From contig JAWJWD010000015.1 of assembly GCA_034766995.1 (NCBI GenBank), forward strand, positions 75,001 through 139,000: a DNA stretch of 64,000 nucleotides. The letters are read 5' to 3'. This DNA is from Acanthacorydalis orientalis. Lineage: Eukaryota; Arthropoda; Insecta; Megaloptera; Corydalidae. Shown here piece by piece: positions 30,582 through 41,644 of the stretch. Positions within the stretch are counted from its first letter, which is position 1. Each line of letters opens with the position of its first letter. A program made the position numbers and the translations under genes. The notes below the pieces were generated by a model. That model had not been told where the DNA came from and searched no databases. It worked only from the letters and a program-made list of their open reading frames with translations.

Positions 30582-31034
30582 ACGCTAATTATATTTCGGG
30601 ATCGGCAATTTAAGTTTTTAAAAAGCTCAGACACGAGTCTAACGTCTGCTCACAACAGTTTTATGTTTAAGACTGATCTTTATTAATTTTGTTACTGTTT
30701 ATATACAATTAAATTGGTGAGTCGACACGTCTGCACTTAGTGTCGTTACAAATCTTACAAGTATATATTACAATTAATTATTAGGAAAATACTAATTATC
30801 AGTTGAAGAATGTCGTCTGCATCCTGCAGGTGTCAATACTTTATCAGAGGGATGTTGTCAGCATACTGTAGATGTCAATATGTTATCAGAGGATAAATGT
30901 TGTCTCCATCCTGTGGGTGTCATATAACTAGCGTGACTAACATCCTGGAATGTTAGAAAATTGTGGCCACACAACAATATATATATATATATATACGATA
31001 GTTTAGTATAACAGCAGTTAGTGCAGCAAACATA
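30582..31034. other. Spacer with three imperfect short repeats
   Basis: Near 30810-30935, units of about 50 bases recur three times (cores 'gtctgcatcctgcaggtgtc', 'gtcagcatactgtagatgtc' and 'gtctccatcctgtgggtgtc', two followed by 'tttatcagagg/gttatcagagg'). A short (TA)n run follows. No gene is seen. Confidence 0.45.
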
Positions 31035-32335
31035 CGAGGGTGGTCCAAGAAGTACCCGGCCTGACCTACAGATGGCGGTAGTTGTTTGAAAAATATCACT
31101 GTATTAGAAAGTACACAATCTATGAAGCATATGTTTCAAGTGTGAGGACGCCACGTTGTTTAGTATTTGTTTGGCAGCCATCAATAGTGAACGTTTTCAG
31201 TGAATTTGTGAAAATGGAGAAAATTGGTCATCTGTACGTGATACAATACTTTTATTTGAAAGGCCTCAGCTCAACCAATATAAAAGCTGAACTGGATTCT
31301 ACTCTGGGTGAGTCTGCTCCTTCGTTTACAACAGTGAAATATCGGGTAGCAGAGTTTAAACGAGGCCGTACGAGCTGCCAAGACGAGTATCGCAGTGGTC
31401 GACCGAATGAGGTGACGACTCCAGAAATGGTGAAGAAAATCCACAAACCGGTACTGGATTATCGTCGACTGAAAGTGCGCGAGCTAGCAGACATAGTGGG
31501 CATTTCAAAAAGTGCGGTACATCGCATATTATCTGAAAATTTGGACATGAGAAAGCAGCGTGCAAGGTGGGTGCCGCGTTTGCTCACACTCGAGCAAAAA
31601 CAGTGTCGTGAAGATGTTTCAGTTAAGTGTGTAGCGAAGTTTCACAGCAACAAAGCAGAATTTTTGCGCCTTTTTATAACCATGGATGAAACATGGGTCC
31701 ATCACTTCACACCCGAGACAAAAGAACAATCAAAACAATGGACTGAAAAGGGAGAACCGGCTCCGAAGAAGGCGAAGACCGTTTCATCTGCAGGAAAGGT
31801 CATGGCGTCGGTTTTTTGGGATGCGCGTGGGATAATTTTCATTGACTATCTTGAAAAAGGAAAAACTATCAACGGCGAGTATTATGCGAACTTATTGCAA
31901 CGTTTGAGTAAAGAAATCAAGCAAAAACGGCCGCATTTGACTAAGAAGAAAGTGTTGTTTCATCAAGACAATGCACCAGCTCACAAATCCGTTATTGCAA
32001 TGGCCAAGACTAATGAATTAAAGTTTGAATTGCTACCTCATGCACCCTATTCGCCAGATTTAGCCCCCTCGGATTATTTTCTGTTCCCAAACTTGAAAAA
32101 ATGGCTCAGTGGTCAAAGATTTCCCAACGATGAAGAAGTGATGTCGGCAGTTAATGGGTATTTTGAGGAGCAAGACAGTTCTTATTATAAAAAGGGTATC
32201 GAACTTATTGAACATCGCTGGGAAATGTGTATAGAGCTGAAAGGAGATTAAGGAGATTGTTGAAAAATAAACATATTTTTTTCCAAAATTTTTGTGTTTT
32301 CTTTGTTGGGTCGGGTACTTCTGGGACCACCCTCG
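31035..32335 (+). mobile_element. mariner element, apparently complete
   Basis: The ends are 'cgagggtggtccaagaagta' on the left and the complement of 'cgagggtggtcccagaagta' on the right, with TA duplications at 31033-31034 and 32336-32337. The length of 1301 bp is normal for an intact mariner. A defective sister lies at 59125-60394. Confidence 0.9.
31214..32251 (+). CDS. mariner transposase, full-length frame
   Basis: 345 codons without interruption, the usual mariner length. The start MEKIGHLYVIQYFYLKG lies 180 bases inside the element; an upstream ATG at 31082 is open too but gives residues outside the family. The N-terminal half carries two helix-turn-helix units (VKYRVAEFKRG and LADIVGISKSAVHRIL) that bind the terminal repeats. 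The catalytic triad is intact: MDETWVHHF, HQDNAPAHKS, and SPDLAPSDYFLFP with 34 residues between the second and third Asp. It could catalyse cut-and-paste transposition at TA sites. A few residues differ from the sister copy, for example PVLDYRR against AVLDDRR, and I cannot tell whether they harm activity. Confidence 0.85.
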   Translation: MEKIGHLYVIQYFYLKGLSSTNIKAELDSTLGESAPSFTTVKYRVAEFKRGRTSCQDEYRSGRPNEVTTPEMVKKIHKPVLDYRRLKVRELADIVGISKSAVHRILSENLDMRKQRARWVPRLLTLEQKQCREDVSVKCVAKFHSNKAEFLRLFITMDETWVHHFTPETKEQSKQWTEKGEPAPKKAKTVSSAGKVMASVFWDARGIIFIDYLEKGKTINGEYYANLLQRLSKEIKQKRPHLTKKKVLFHQDNAPAHKSVIAMAKTNELKFELLPHAPYSPDLAPSDYFLFPNLKKWLSGQRFPNDEEVMSAVNGYFEEQDSSYYKKGIELIEHRWEMCIELKGD

Positions 32336-33130
32336 TATGCAGATCTTCTATAATGTCAAAATGCGCACACTTATTAATTTAATAATAAGTGTTATTTTAT
32401 TTAGTAATGAGCAGTGCATATCCTATTCTGAATTGTACTGTGGACTGACTCAAATTTGAAACTGTACTGTGTTTGTTGGCAGCACGAGAGACAGATAAAA
32501 AGTCGTGTCAATCAACAACTAGCCTGCTATAGAATATGCAATCTGCGTTCGTATGCACCGGCCAGCTGCGATTTTAAAGTGACACCCACTTCTGACACCG
32601 ACCACACACACTCGGGTCTTGACACGATATATAGATAGATATATTTAGTGTTACAGTGCGTGGAGAAGGGTCTCTTAATAATAATACAAAAATAGATAAG
32701 AATTTATTTAAAAATTATTACAGATAACAACGGCGATGGATAATGCATCTACACGAGCCAAAGGTGGATCACCATCTATCCCTCCGCACACACTCTATCC
32801 CTTGCGTTGTTTATTGATTATCTTATACTGTCGTCCACGCACACTACGTCCATTGCATTGTTATAATTTATCTTATAATATCAATATATATTAAAAACGA
32901 CAACGGTGCATTCCGCGGCAGCACACGAACGGTGGATCTAGACGATGCTTTTCAGGCGTCGTCTAACATTAGATACAAATTCGAAATCTGGCGGGGAAGA
33001 AATAACCAATACTGTAAAACAATGTTTCTGCAATATTAATTTAAATATTTTACATTTATTCAACAGTATTTTTTTTATTATTTAGTTTTATAAATTGCGT
33101 CAAATCTTACATCATTTGCATCCAATTATA
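32336..33130. other. No recognised gene
   Basis: AT-rich sequence. A possible exon start ('attattacag ataacaacggcg ATGGATAATGC') lies near 32720-32745, but the frame soon ends. Confidence 0.3.
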
Positions 33131-33132
<2 letters not shown>

Positions 33133-33171
<39 letters not shown>

Positions 33172-33172
33172 T
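33133..33172. repeat. (TA)n microsatellite
   Basis: About 20 TA units directly before the left end of the Tc1 element. Confidence 0.9.
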
Positions 33173-33491
33173 AGATCAAAGAAGTTTCCATACAGCTAGC
33201 TGTATCAAAGATTTTCGATTATTTTATTCTGAATTGTTTTAATTTTTTAAAAATTTTATTATTGATTGTAACCTAAATAGTGACTTTGATTGGGTACCAT
33301 GAAATTAACCATATTTATACGTTATTTCAAAATTAATGTTATGTTAAAAAACACTACCTTACTAACATGCGTCAAAAAAGTTTCCACACAGCATTATTCT
33401 ATGGAATTTACTTGTTTGTCGTCGGGGAAGTCCCCGTTTTACTAGTTGTTAGTGTGCTAAAAGGTATCAGTACCAATTTAGTTTCACTTAT

Positions 33492-34375
33492 AAGGGGAGG
33501 ATACGATCTCGGAAATTGACTTTGGGACCAAACTTCGTATAGAGGTAGCGTACTCCAAAGGTATTAATATAGTAACGTACTAGCTTGCACTATCCAGTCA
33601 TTTTTGAGAAAAAAAGGCTCCAATGTTTTTGCATCTTATTAGAGAAATTATTTCTCCGACATACAACTAACTTGATAGCTTTGCGGTAACCCGAAGACTT
33701 GAAGTGTCTGACGTGTCAGGTGCAAGTCTCGCTCGATTCATATAGTTTTTTTCTTCACTTGAATAACAATTGAATACATTTTATAAAAAAAAATATTTAA
33801 ATCAAAATGAGATAACATTTTTTTGCAATTTTCTTTCAAAAAATGCTCTTTTATAATTTTTACAATTTCATTTCAAAAAAGGATTTTTTCACAACGTTTT
33901 TTTAATTTTTTGCAATATTTTGCAAATATGAACATTTTAATGTACGAATATGTTTGTAAAATAGTGCTAAAAATTAAAAAAATTGAGAAAAAAAAACATT
34001 TTCTGAAATAAAAATGTAAAAAATTACGAAAGAGCGTCTTTCGAAAGAAAATTACAAGGAAATGTTATTTCATCTTTAAATACATTAAATACTTATACAG
34101 TAAAGAAAAATGACTGCATGAATCGAACGAGACTCGAACCTGACACGTCTGACATTTTAAGCCAGCTCGTTACCGACTAGCAATCAGGCTAGTTGAAAAC
34201 GTTGATTAATTCTTCTCTCATAAGCCTGATGCAGAAACTTTGAAGCCTTTTGTCTCGAAAATGGTTTGATAGTACGACCTAGTACGTTACTAGATTTAGA
34301 ATACCTTTGGGGTACACTACGACTACACGATATGTGAGGTCACAAAGTGAATCTCCGAGGTCGTATCTTCCCCTT
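33492..34375. mobile_element. Foldback element with tRNA-like promoter boxes (copy 1)
   Basis: The ends mirror each other: 'aaggggaggatacgatctcg' and the complement of 'aaggggaagatacgacctcg'. About 400 bases per arm match with indels. The left arm has an A-box-like TAGCTTTGCGG (33676) and a B-box-like GGTGCAAGTCT (33719). The right arm, in reverse, has an intact B box, GGTTCGAGTCT (34140-34130), and an A-box-like TTGCTAGTCGG. The central part is AT-rich and nearly palindromic. No protein is encoded. Confidence 0.7.
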
Positions 34376-34389
34376 GTTAGTGCGGTAGA

Positions 34390-35430
34390 AATATATAGGT
34401 GTTTGAATGGAAATTCTTTTGTCAATTCGCGAATTAACTGTTAGTTTAAGATCTGAAGGGTAATCATTGAGACAGATAGAAAAAACTGTCAAAAATTCAC
34501 ATGCGACAATGCAATATATAATAAATAAACACAAAAAGCTAAAAACAAATGAAAATCGACCTCGTTCTGGTCGACCAAGAAAATAAGAAAATATACACAG
34601 ACGAACCACTACTCTCAGAACTATACATGAAGATCCCGAAACAAGTGCACCCGAGCTCACAAACATGCTAAAAAAATAAACACCAAATAGAAATTGTAAC
34701 CGAAACAGTAATAAATGTATGACGCAAGGCGGGATTTAAAAGACATGTATCGAGGAGAATGTCTTACATTAGCAAGAAAAATAAATTACTAAGATTGGCA
34801 TGCAACGGCACATGTTACTAAGCCTCCATGCTTTTGAAAATCAGTTCTGTTCACTTATGAGTCGAAATTTTATGTTTCTGGTTCCGATTGAAAGATTCTA
34901 GTGTGGAGGGAAAGAAACGAAGGACTAAAAACAAAAATTTGCGTTTTACTGTTGAGCATGGTGGAGATAATGTTCTAATCTGAGGGTCTATGAGTGCTTT
35001 GGGAGTGGGCAACTTAAAATGTATTGAAGGTACAACGGACCAACACGTATATTTGGATATGTTGAAGGAAAATTCAATATCTAGCGCCCAAAAACTCGAT
35101 CCTCGGGAATAATTCATCTTTCAACATGATAATGATCTCAAGCAAACAGCACGGCGGATCAAGGAGAATGGATGATATAAATTGTATCAAAACAACATCA
35201 TACACCCCGAAAATCACCAGATATGAATCCAATAGAGCATTCGCGGGACGAAATAGAAGGAAGAGTTAGAAATCGTACCATTCGAAACGAAGAAGAGTAA
35301 GAAGTTGTCATACAAGAAGAATGGCATTCCATCGATGCGGATCTAACAAATAAATTTATAGGTGGAGTGAAAAAACGCACGCTGGTGGTGATAAACGCAA
35401 AGGGTGGTCCAACAAGTTACTAATGTTTCA
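34390..35430 (+). pseudogene. Tc1-like transposase, decayed
   Basis: Readable pieces appear in several frames: ENRPRSGRPRK (the linker after the paired-like DNA-binding half), then SRNFMFLVPIERF/SKFYVSGSD, then RFTVEHGGDNVLI, then FIFQHDNDLKQTARRIKENG with the second catalytic block, and near 35220 SPDMNPIEHSRDEIEGRV, the Tc1 motif with the terminal Glu (DD34E). Several stops and frameshifts exclude function. Confidence 0.75.
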
Positions 35431-35711
35431 CAGAATACTGATGCAATTCATGTATTTTAATACATAATTACTGTGCCTATTGAGTGTATGGGGACATTTT
35501 TGGATTTCGAATATTGATTTTTATTATTCTAACTTGTGTTTTGATTTTACTGATTAATAATGTAATATTTTCTGCGTGTCGTCATCCTGTTTGTATGATT
35601 ACAAATAGTATGCGATCTGCATATTTCCATAATAAATACATTATTATTGTTGTTATAAACAAAAAACTAAAATTATCACAAGTGTATTACTTCTTTGATT
35701 CAGTGTATATA

Positions 35712-37033
35712 CGAGGTGTGGTCAAAAAGTAACGAGAATTATTTTTTTTCTCAAAAACTATTCAGTTATTCTTCAATTTCGAATTTGTCCCCTTCAAAGT
35801 AATCTCCCCCTGACATGAGACATTTTTGCCAACGCTTTTTCCAGTCTTCAAAGCACTTTTCAAACTCACTTTTTAATACAGCTCTTAGCTCCTTCAGCGA
35901 TTCCTCTTTTATCTCATCAATGGTATCAAAACGTCGTCCTTTCAATATTTTTTTCAACCTTGGGAACAAAAAAAAGTCACAGGGTGCCATGTCCGGTGAA
36001 TATGGTGCCTGGGGTATCACAATAGTATTATTTTTTGCCAAAAATTCACGCACAACTAACGAGGTGTGAGAGGGAGCGTTATCGTGATGCAGTTTCCACG
36101 AATTGTTTTGCCACAATATCGGTCGTTTTCGTCGAATTGCTTCGCGTAAACGGCGCATAACTTCCAAGTAGTATTCATTATTGACAGTGCATCATGAATT
36201 CCTACCAGAAGGTCGCACTATGCCCTTCGAATCAAAAAAAAACAGTGAGAAGAACCTTCACTTTTGATCGAACTTGACGAATTTTTTTCGGTCTCGGCTC
36301 ACCAGGCAGCTTCCATTGCGATGATTGTGCCCTGGTTTCAACGTCATGCCCATAAACGCATGTTTCGTCACCAGATATGGTGCAATTCATAAATTCTGGA
36401 TCGTTATTGGCTTTATTCAGCAATTCTTCGGAGACATCTATTCGATGTTGTTTTTGATCAAAATTCAACAATTTTGGGACGAATTTGGCTGCCACACGTG
36501 TCATGCCTAAAACGTCAGTGAAAATTGCTTGACATGATCCACATGATATACCAATATCATCAGCGACTTCTCTGATAGAGATTCGTCGATCTTTTAAAAT
36601 CATTTGCTTAACTTCCTCGACGTTATCCTCATTAATTGAAGTGTTAGGGCGCCCAGAACGATCATCATGTTCGACGCTATCACGACCGTCTGAAAAACGT
36701 TTATACCACTCATAAATTCTTGGTTTACTCATACTAGAGTCACCATAGGCCTTTCTTAACATTTCACACACTTTGTTGCACTTTATTTCATTTTTTACGC
36801 AAAACTTAATACAAATTCTTTGATCCATTTTTTTTAATGAACAAAAATCGCTGAGCTCAAAAAACACGTCTTATCTTAGCGGCTGCCACTTAAAAAGTAA
36901 ACAATGAAAACAGCTGAAAATTTTTTTATACTTTAGGGACATATGTACCAACATAATAAAAAAAATTTTTGACAAACGGACTCTTCAAACCCGCGAAATT
37001 TAAAAATTCTCGTTACTTTTTGATCACACCTTG
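35712..37033 (-). mobile_element. mariner element, nearly full length
   Basis: The left end reads 'cgaggtgtggtcaaaaagta' and the right end is the complement of 'caaggtgtgatcaaaaagta'. TA duplications lie at 35710-35711 and 37034-37035. It belongs to a different family from the 31035/59125 pair. Confidence 0.9.
35766..36828 (-). pseudogene. mariner transposase, frameshifted
   Basis: The minus strand starts MDQRICIKFCVKNEIKCNKV and stays open through the DNA-binding half (RIYEWYKRFSDGRDSVEHDD, RSGRPNTS) and the first catalytic block, SGDETCVYGHD, in which the usual Trp after DE is Cys. It stops after KVLLTVFF. A second frame resumes with MEVMRRLREAIRRKRPILWQ, then KLHHDNAPSHTS and YSPDMAPCDFFLFP, ending GDYFEGDKFEIEE. 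The three Asp are kept, but indels between the frames (about 36168-36231) break the protein. Confidence 0.85.

Positions 37034-37102
<69 letters not shown>
37034..37102. repeat. (TA)n microsatellite at a mariner end
   Basis: The TA target duplication of the mariner merges into an interrupted TA run. Confidence 0.9.
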
Positions 37103-37106
<4 letters not shown>

Positions 37107-37815
37107 ATTGGGATAATATAAACGATACGAGCAGAGAGAGCGGGAGCCAGAGCCCCCTAGTAGTTAAAAAAATGTTTAGTTATCTCAAATGCCTTGATTT
37201 AATTTCTTTCATTTCGATGCTTTCTTCATCCATTTTAATACTGTAATTACGTCAATTAATTTGAGTTTTTTAGGTCAATTGTAAGATGGTTTTGTCTAAT
37301 AAAAATTTTTATAGTCCGATGCTGTGCTGTCAATTTGTACACGCACGTTATTAAAATCAACTACGCAAGTCGGCTCGACGGAATACATTTTTTTTTCACT
37401 TGGTTGTCTCGACGGAAGCATATTCGTCTTAAATACAAATTCTTCAATACTAATACATAGCGGCCAACCACCTCTCATTGTTGGCTCCACTTTTTTTTAC
37501 AGTGTAAAAGAAATTAGATCGTTATTAAGAACATTGAACGTAGAAGTTTCCGTATTCTGTTACCGGCATTAAAAAACCAAGAATTATCTCTAAAGTCAAG
37601 TTATCTGCCACGAACATGAATAGGATAACCTATTAGCTGGTTAATTTGCTACAGATAAAATGTCGATGGTGTAATGTCCCTGAATTGAATAACGAATTGA
37701 GACTAGCCGGGATAATGACAAATACCGGGATCGGATCAAGTCTAAACAGGATTCATACGAGCAATAGCCGATCAGGATGTAAACAATAAACGTGCGTTGT
37801 GACAGGGTTCATTTA
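37103..37815. other. No recognised gene
   Basis: A minus-strand frame of 64 codons (37490-37296, YSVEPTCVVDFNNVRVQIDS) looks protein-like but matches nothing I know. Confidence 0.3.
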
Positions 37816-37972
37816 TGTAGGATTTAAAGATACAGTGGACAGAGGATAGGGGGAGTCACGCAAATAGAACGGCATCATCCGATCACTCGGGCATTGGATA
37901 GTTTGCCGGGTAAGTAATGGCAACGTGACTACGAACATTATTTATTATTATTATTATGATAATGGACATTGT
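37816..37972 (+). mobile_element. Ty3/gypsy LTR module, copy 1 (partial)
   Basis: It begins 'tgtaggatttaaagat' and contains 'aacggcatcatccgatcac' and 'cattggatagtttgccgggt'. The same module recurs at 40299-40504 in this orientation and at 39195-39375 inverted. Here it breaks into the minus-strand gag-like frame. Confidence 0.6.
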
Positions 37973-38169
37973 TTTTGTTGGATATTATTGACGAGTCTCC
38001 GTTCTTCCGCTAGCAATGCTCGTTCGCGTTCCAAAAGGTCTCTTTCGCGTCTTCGTAAGTCACGCTCGCGGTCAGAAAGCCTGTCGAAATCTTCCACGTT
38101 GTATCGATTCAGCCGAGAAGATGTTCTCACTCCAGTTAAATTGGTCAATATTTCAGTTTGATCGACCAC
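37973..38169 (-). pseudogene. Possible gag N-terminal fragment of an LTR element
   Basis: The frame MVDQTEILTNLTGVRTSSRL followed by a charged coiled-coil stretch (RERDLRRRERDLLERERALL) resembles the start of an insect LTR-retrotransposon gag. It lies downstream, in the minus direction, of the LTR at 39173-38506, as expected for that element. It ends where the gypsy module begins. Confidence 0.4.
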
Positions 38170-38505
38170 TGTCTCATTTTTAATTCTGATTTTTCAGAAT
38201 TACAATACTCTTTGATTGTTAATTTAATGAAAACGCTATTGGACTTTTTTTATTCTCGTTTCGCACACCGTGCACAGCCATCGTCTTTGATCACTTTTAC
38301 GTTGCGTCGTTTGTAAAAATGTTATCTTAATTATTCATCTTCACATGGAAATCGTCTTAACACACTATTCCGTGTCACGTCGTATGTGAATGCGTCTTCG
38401 CATCGTTGTCTTTACGTCTTACTTGCACTTTCAAACTTTTATCACTCGGCATGTATTCTTAAATTGTTGCATTTTCGGATTGTCGAATCTTCGGACTGTT
38501 GAATC

Positions 38506-38975
38506 TGTTATCACTTGGATATATTATAACATAAATGATGCAGGTTTGAAATAAAACACAACAAATATTTGTTTACTATTATTGTTTAATTGTTGTTACT
38601 GTGATGAATATAACCACACGGGTTCTGTTACTTGACTTCTGTTACTTGACTGACTTATGAGATTTTTTTTTGGACAGTTTTAAGTTTTTGTCCGATATTG
38701 TTACCAATCTCGGTATTCTTGAGGCGAGTTGTCGATCCTTGGGATTAAATCCCTTTTATCTAGACTTTAACTTGTGTTTTTAGCAATCTTGCTGTTATTC
38801 TGTTCCAAATCATGAATTTTGCGCTAGAAAAATTGACTTATGAGATCTCAACTACGGTTTATATACTGTTGTGGCTAAGCTTAACAATCAACCGGAATAG
38901 AACAACATACTATCACCGATTGTCGTCGGACGCTATTCATAATTCTCAGCCTATATACGTTCAAGTTGATTGTTG

Positions 38976-39029
<54 letters not shown>

Positions 39030-39173
39030 TATTGTACAATTTATTTGAAACTAATAACAATCAACTTAAAGATATAAATGCACACGTGTTTTATATACTG
39101 TTCTCGATGATGAAATTCATTAGTCAGCCGTGACACATTTATAAATAAGTACAGCAGTGAGGATATGGATACA
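38506..39173 (-). mobile_element. LTR (minus orientation) with later insertions
   Basis: On the minus strand it starts TGTATCCATATCCTCACTGC and ends GTGATAACA. It matches the LTR at 44804-45241 throughout. It is longer because of a retroposed insert (38652-38846) and an expanded (TA)n run (about 38981-39024). Confidence 0.65.
38652..38846 (-). mobile_element. Retroposed insert with poly(A) and 12-bp target duplication
   Basis: A 171-bp insert begins, on the plus strand, with a run of T and is flanked by 'gacttatgagat' at 38652-38663 and 38835-38846. The sister LTR near 44936 has this 12-mer once and no insert. Read on the minus strand it is a short RNA-like sequence ending in poly(A), with a small hairpin at 'gggatttaatccc'. 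The source RNA is not recognised. Confidence 0.75.
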
Positions 39174-39194
39174 TAACGAATCCCACTTCTGGTA

Positions 39195-39375
39195 AATCAT
39201 AGGGTTGTGAATTGAAACGACCGAATACAAGAAGACACCTTTGTTTCTCATCCACAAAATACAATGTCTATAATCATGATAATAATAAATAATGTTCGTC
39301 GTCACGTTGCTCTCAGTTACCCGGCAAACTATCCAATGCCCGAGTGGTCGGATGATGCCGTTCTACTTGCGTCAC
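39195..39375 (-). mobile_element. Ty3/gypsy LTR module, inverted copy
   Basis: It is the reverse complement of most of 40320-40504, from 'gaattgaaacgaccgaatac' to 'gcgtcactcccctt'. It lacks about the first 45 bases of the module and joins directly to the integrase fragment. Confidence 0.65.
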
Positions 39376-40184
39376 TCCCCTTCAATCCGACAGATAAGAG
39401 TGATGGACCGCTGGATACCTACCATATCGACCGTGTGGGTCCACTCACCGTAACCAGCAACAGTTATAAGCATATATTCGGTGTCATCGGCGTATTCACG
39501 AAGTTCGTATGGCCTATATCCAACGAAGACGCTGACTTCAAATGGACCTTTAGAGAAACTGGAGCTTCAAAGTATGACTTTCGGAAATCCAACCCGGATT
39601 ATCAGCGATCGTGGAACAGGATACACAGTTGGAGCGTTTGACGGTTATTTCAATCGAAACAATATTAAACACATCAAGATAACGACTGGTGTCCCGATAG
39701 GCAATGGCCAGGTAGAGAGGATCATGAGGATCATTATCCCCGTACTGACTGAGCTGTCAATCGAAAATACGTCCGTGTGGTACAAGTACGTTAATTGAGT
39801 GCGGCAAGCTCTGAACAGTACATACCGAAGAAGCATTGCGATGTCACCTTTTGAACTTCTAGTGGGGGTGAAGACGAACACGGTGGAACAAGTAAAAATA
39901 AAACAATATATTGAGGAAGAAAGTAGACAAAGTTTTAATGACGAGCGTGATATGCTCAGAGAGCAAACGAAAATTCAAATTAAAAAAATACAAGGGGAGA
40001 ATATCAGGGAATACAATAATCGACGAAAACGGGCGTATCTTTACAAAAAATATGACGTGGTCGCTATCAAACGGACTCAGTATGGCACCGGCTTAAAGAT
40101 TAAAAAAAGGTTTTTAGGTACTTACAAGGTGAACACTGTTTCAGGAAAGGAACGATATGAGGTAATTCGTATTGGTGGAAAATA
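39376..40184 (+). pseudogene. Ty3/gypsy integrase fragment
   Basis: The first frame reads YHIDRVGPLTVTSNSYKHIF and VFTKFVWP, the start of the integrase core with its first catalytic Asp. After a frameshift near 39560 another frame reads NPTRIISDRGTGYTVGAF with the second Asp, then IKITTGVPIGNGQVERIMRI with the catalytic Glu, and a stop at 39796. The same frame then continues RQALNSTYRRSIAMSPFELL and a basic C-terminal domain to 40184. Reverse transcriptase and protease are absent. The downstream frame from 40192 (MKTTTSADNMKLWGDFNSES) looks like the pol C-terminal tail running into the LTR. Confidence 0.75.
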
Positions 40185-40298
40185 GGGTCCCATGAAGACG
40201 ACCACCAGCGCAGACAACATGAAGCTATGGGGTGATTTCAACTCGGAGTCAAGTAGTGATGTGTCATCCGAGGCGGATGATCATCAGAAAAGGCCGAA

Positions 40299-40504
40299 TG
40301 TAGGATTTAAAGATCCGGCGGAGAGGGGAGAGGGGAGTAACGCAAGTAGAACGGCATCATCCGATCACACAGACATTGGATAGTTTCCCGGGTAACTGAG
40401 GGCAACATGACTGCGTACATTATTTATTATTAATATGATTGTGGACATTGTTTTATGTGGATGAGAAATAAAGCTGTCTTTTTGTATTCGGTCGTTTCAA
40501 TTAA
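40299..40504 (+). mobile_element. Ty3/gypsy 3' LTR
   Basis: It starts 'tgtaggatttaaagatccgg' inside the pol tail and ends near 'gtcgtttcaattaaca'. It carries an AATAAA signal ('gagaaataaagctg'). It follows the integrase as expected for a 3' LTR; the matching 5' LTR of this element is not seen in place. Confidence 0.55.
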
Positions 40505-40779
40505 CAAACCTATACTTATATTAGACGAGACTGAGACGTCACAGATAAATTCTGTTCATGCTTCACCCTCACCCTCACACTCACCAACACCAGACAGACT
40601 AACTGATCAAATTTCAAAGTGACAACCAATTTTGTCTGTTGAGTAAAATCTTTTAACTTCACATTTTTCAAGAATCACTGGATGAATTTTATTGCTATTA
40701 ATATTATTATTTTAAATACGTGGAATTAAATTCTCAACGTGTACACGGAGCAAAATTTTAAGATTTTTTAAAATTCAAG

Positions 40780-41160
40780 AAGAAAAAAACTTATTTTCGT
40801 TTTTTTTAAAAAATATCTGATTTTTTCTTGAAAAATATGCTCATTTTTAAACAAAAATATTTAAAAACATCCGGTGGTTCAAACGTTTTTCTTACCCAGT
40901 AATCGAAATGTCGACACGCAACTGCATAACAACCGCCAAAAATCGAAGAAAAGTTTATTGCATTTTGTGGACACTCATTTGAAGGATATATATTTGAAAA
41001 AAATATTTAAAAGTCTAGAGGGCTCCGTTGTTGTTCATCAACACCGAGAGGACTTCCTTCCCCGCTCGCTAACGTCCGCTCCAACCTAACAAATAACAGA
41101 AATTAACAAATAACACACACAAATTATCCGCGCAAAATGTAAGTCGTAAAATATAATAGT
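40780..41160 (+). repeat. Dispersed repeat family, copy 1
   Basis: Shared with 43520-43880 and, more loosely, 58660-58870. Common words are 'atcgaaatgtcgacac', 'gtctagagggctccgt', 'ccccgctcgctaacg' and 'caacctaacaaataacaga'. The AT-rich half is followed by a short GC-rich half. No protein is encoded and no terminal repeats were found. Confidence 0.6.
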
Positions 41161-41548
41161 CATTGGAAAATTTTATAAAAATTGACATAACAAACAATTA
41201 ATGAATAAATTTCACATCAAATTAAAAATAATAGCAAAATATATAAAAGTATTGTGATCCAAAATTGATATAGCGGGCATATTTCCAAAACATCCCTTAA
41301 TAATTATAATATATACCGTATATCTTGGCGTATAAGGTCGGGCGCTAATGCCCTTAGCTGTCGATGCGCCCTAAAACCCCAATAACCATACATCGGCATA
41401 TAAAGTGACCTACGTATAAGACGAGGTCGAAATTTTAAGATAAATTGTTGTACATTATTTTAATTTACATTATTATTATAAATTATTATACATTATTATA
41501 CATTTATCAAATATCGGTCGTATAATACGATCCTAAATTGAACACATC

Positions 41549-41576
41549 TCTCTCTCTATCTATCTATCTATCTATC

Positions 41577-41620
<44 letters not shown>

Positions 41621-41644
41621 TATATATATATATATATATATATG
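41549..41644. repeat. (TC)n/(TATC)n/(TA)n microsatellite
   Basis: A compound run within the pogo element: 'tctctctctctatctatcta' then TA repeats. Confidence 0.85.

Larger units (their letters stand above)
33177..35706 (+). mobile_element. Tc1-like element carrying a foldback insertion
   Basis: The left end 'ctagatcaaagaagtttcca' is mirrored near 35680-35706 ('gtattacttctttgattcag'), with TA-rich flanks. Removing the foldback at 33492-34375 leaves about 1.65 kb, the normal Tc1 size. A mariner abuts its right end. Confidence 0.6.
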
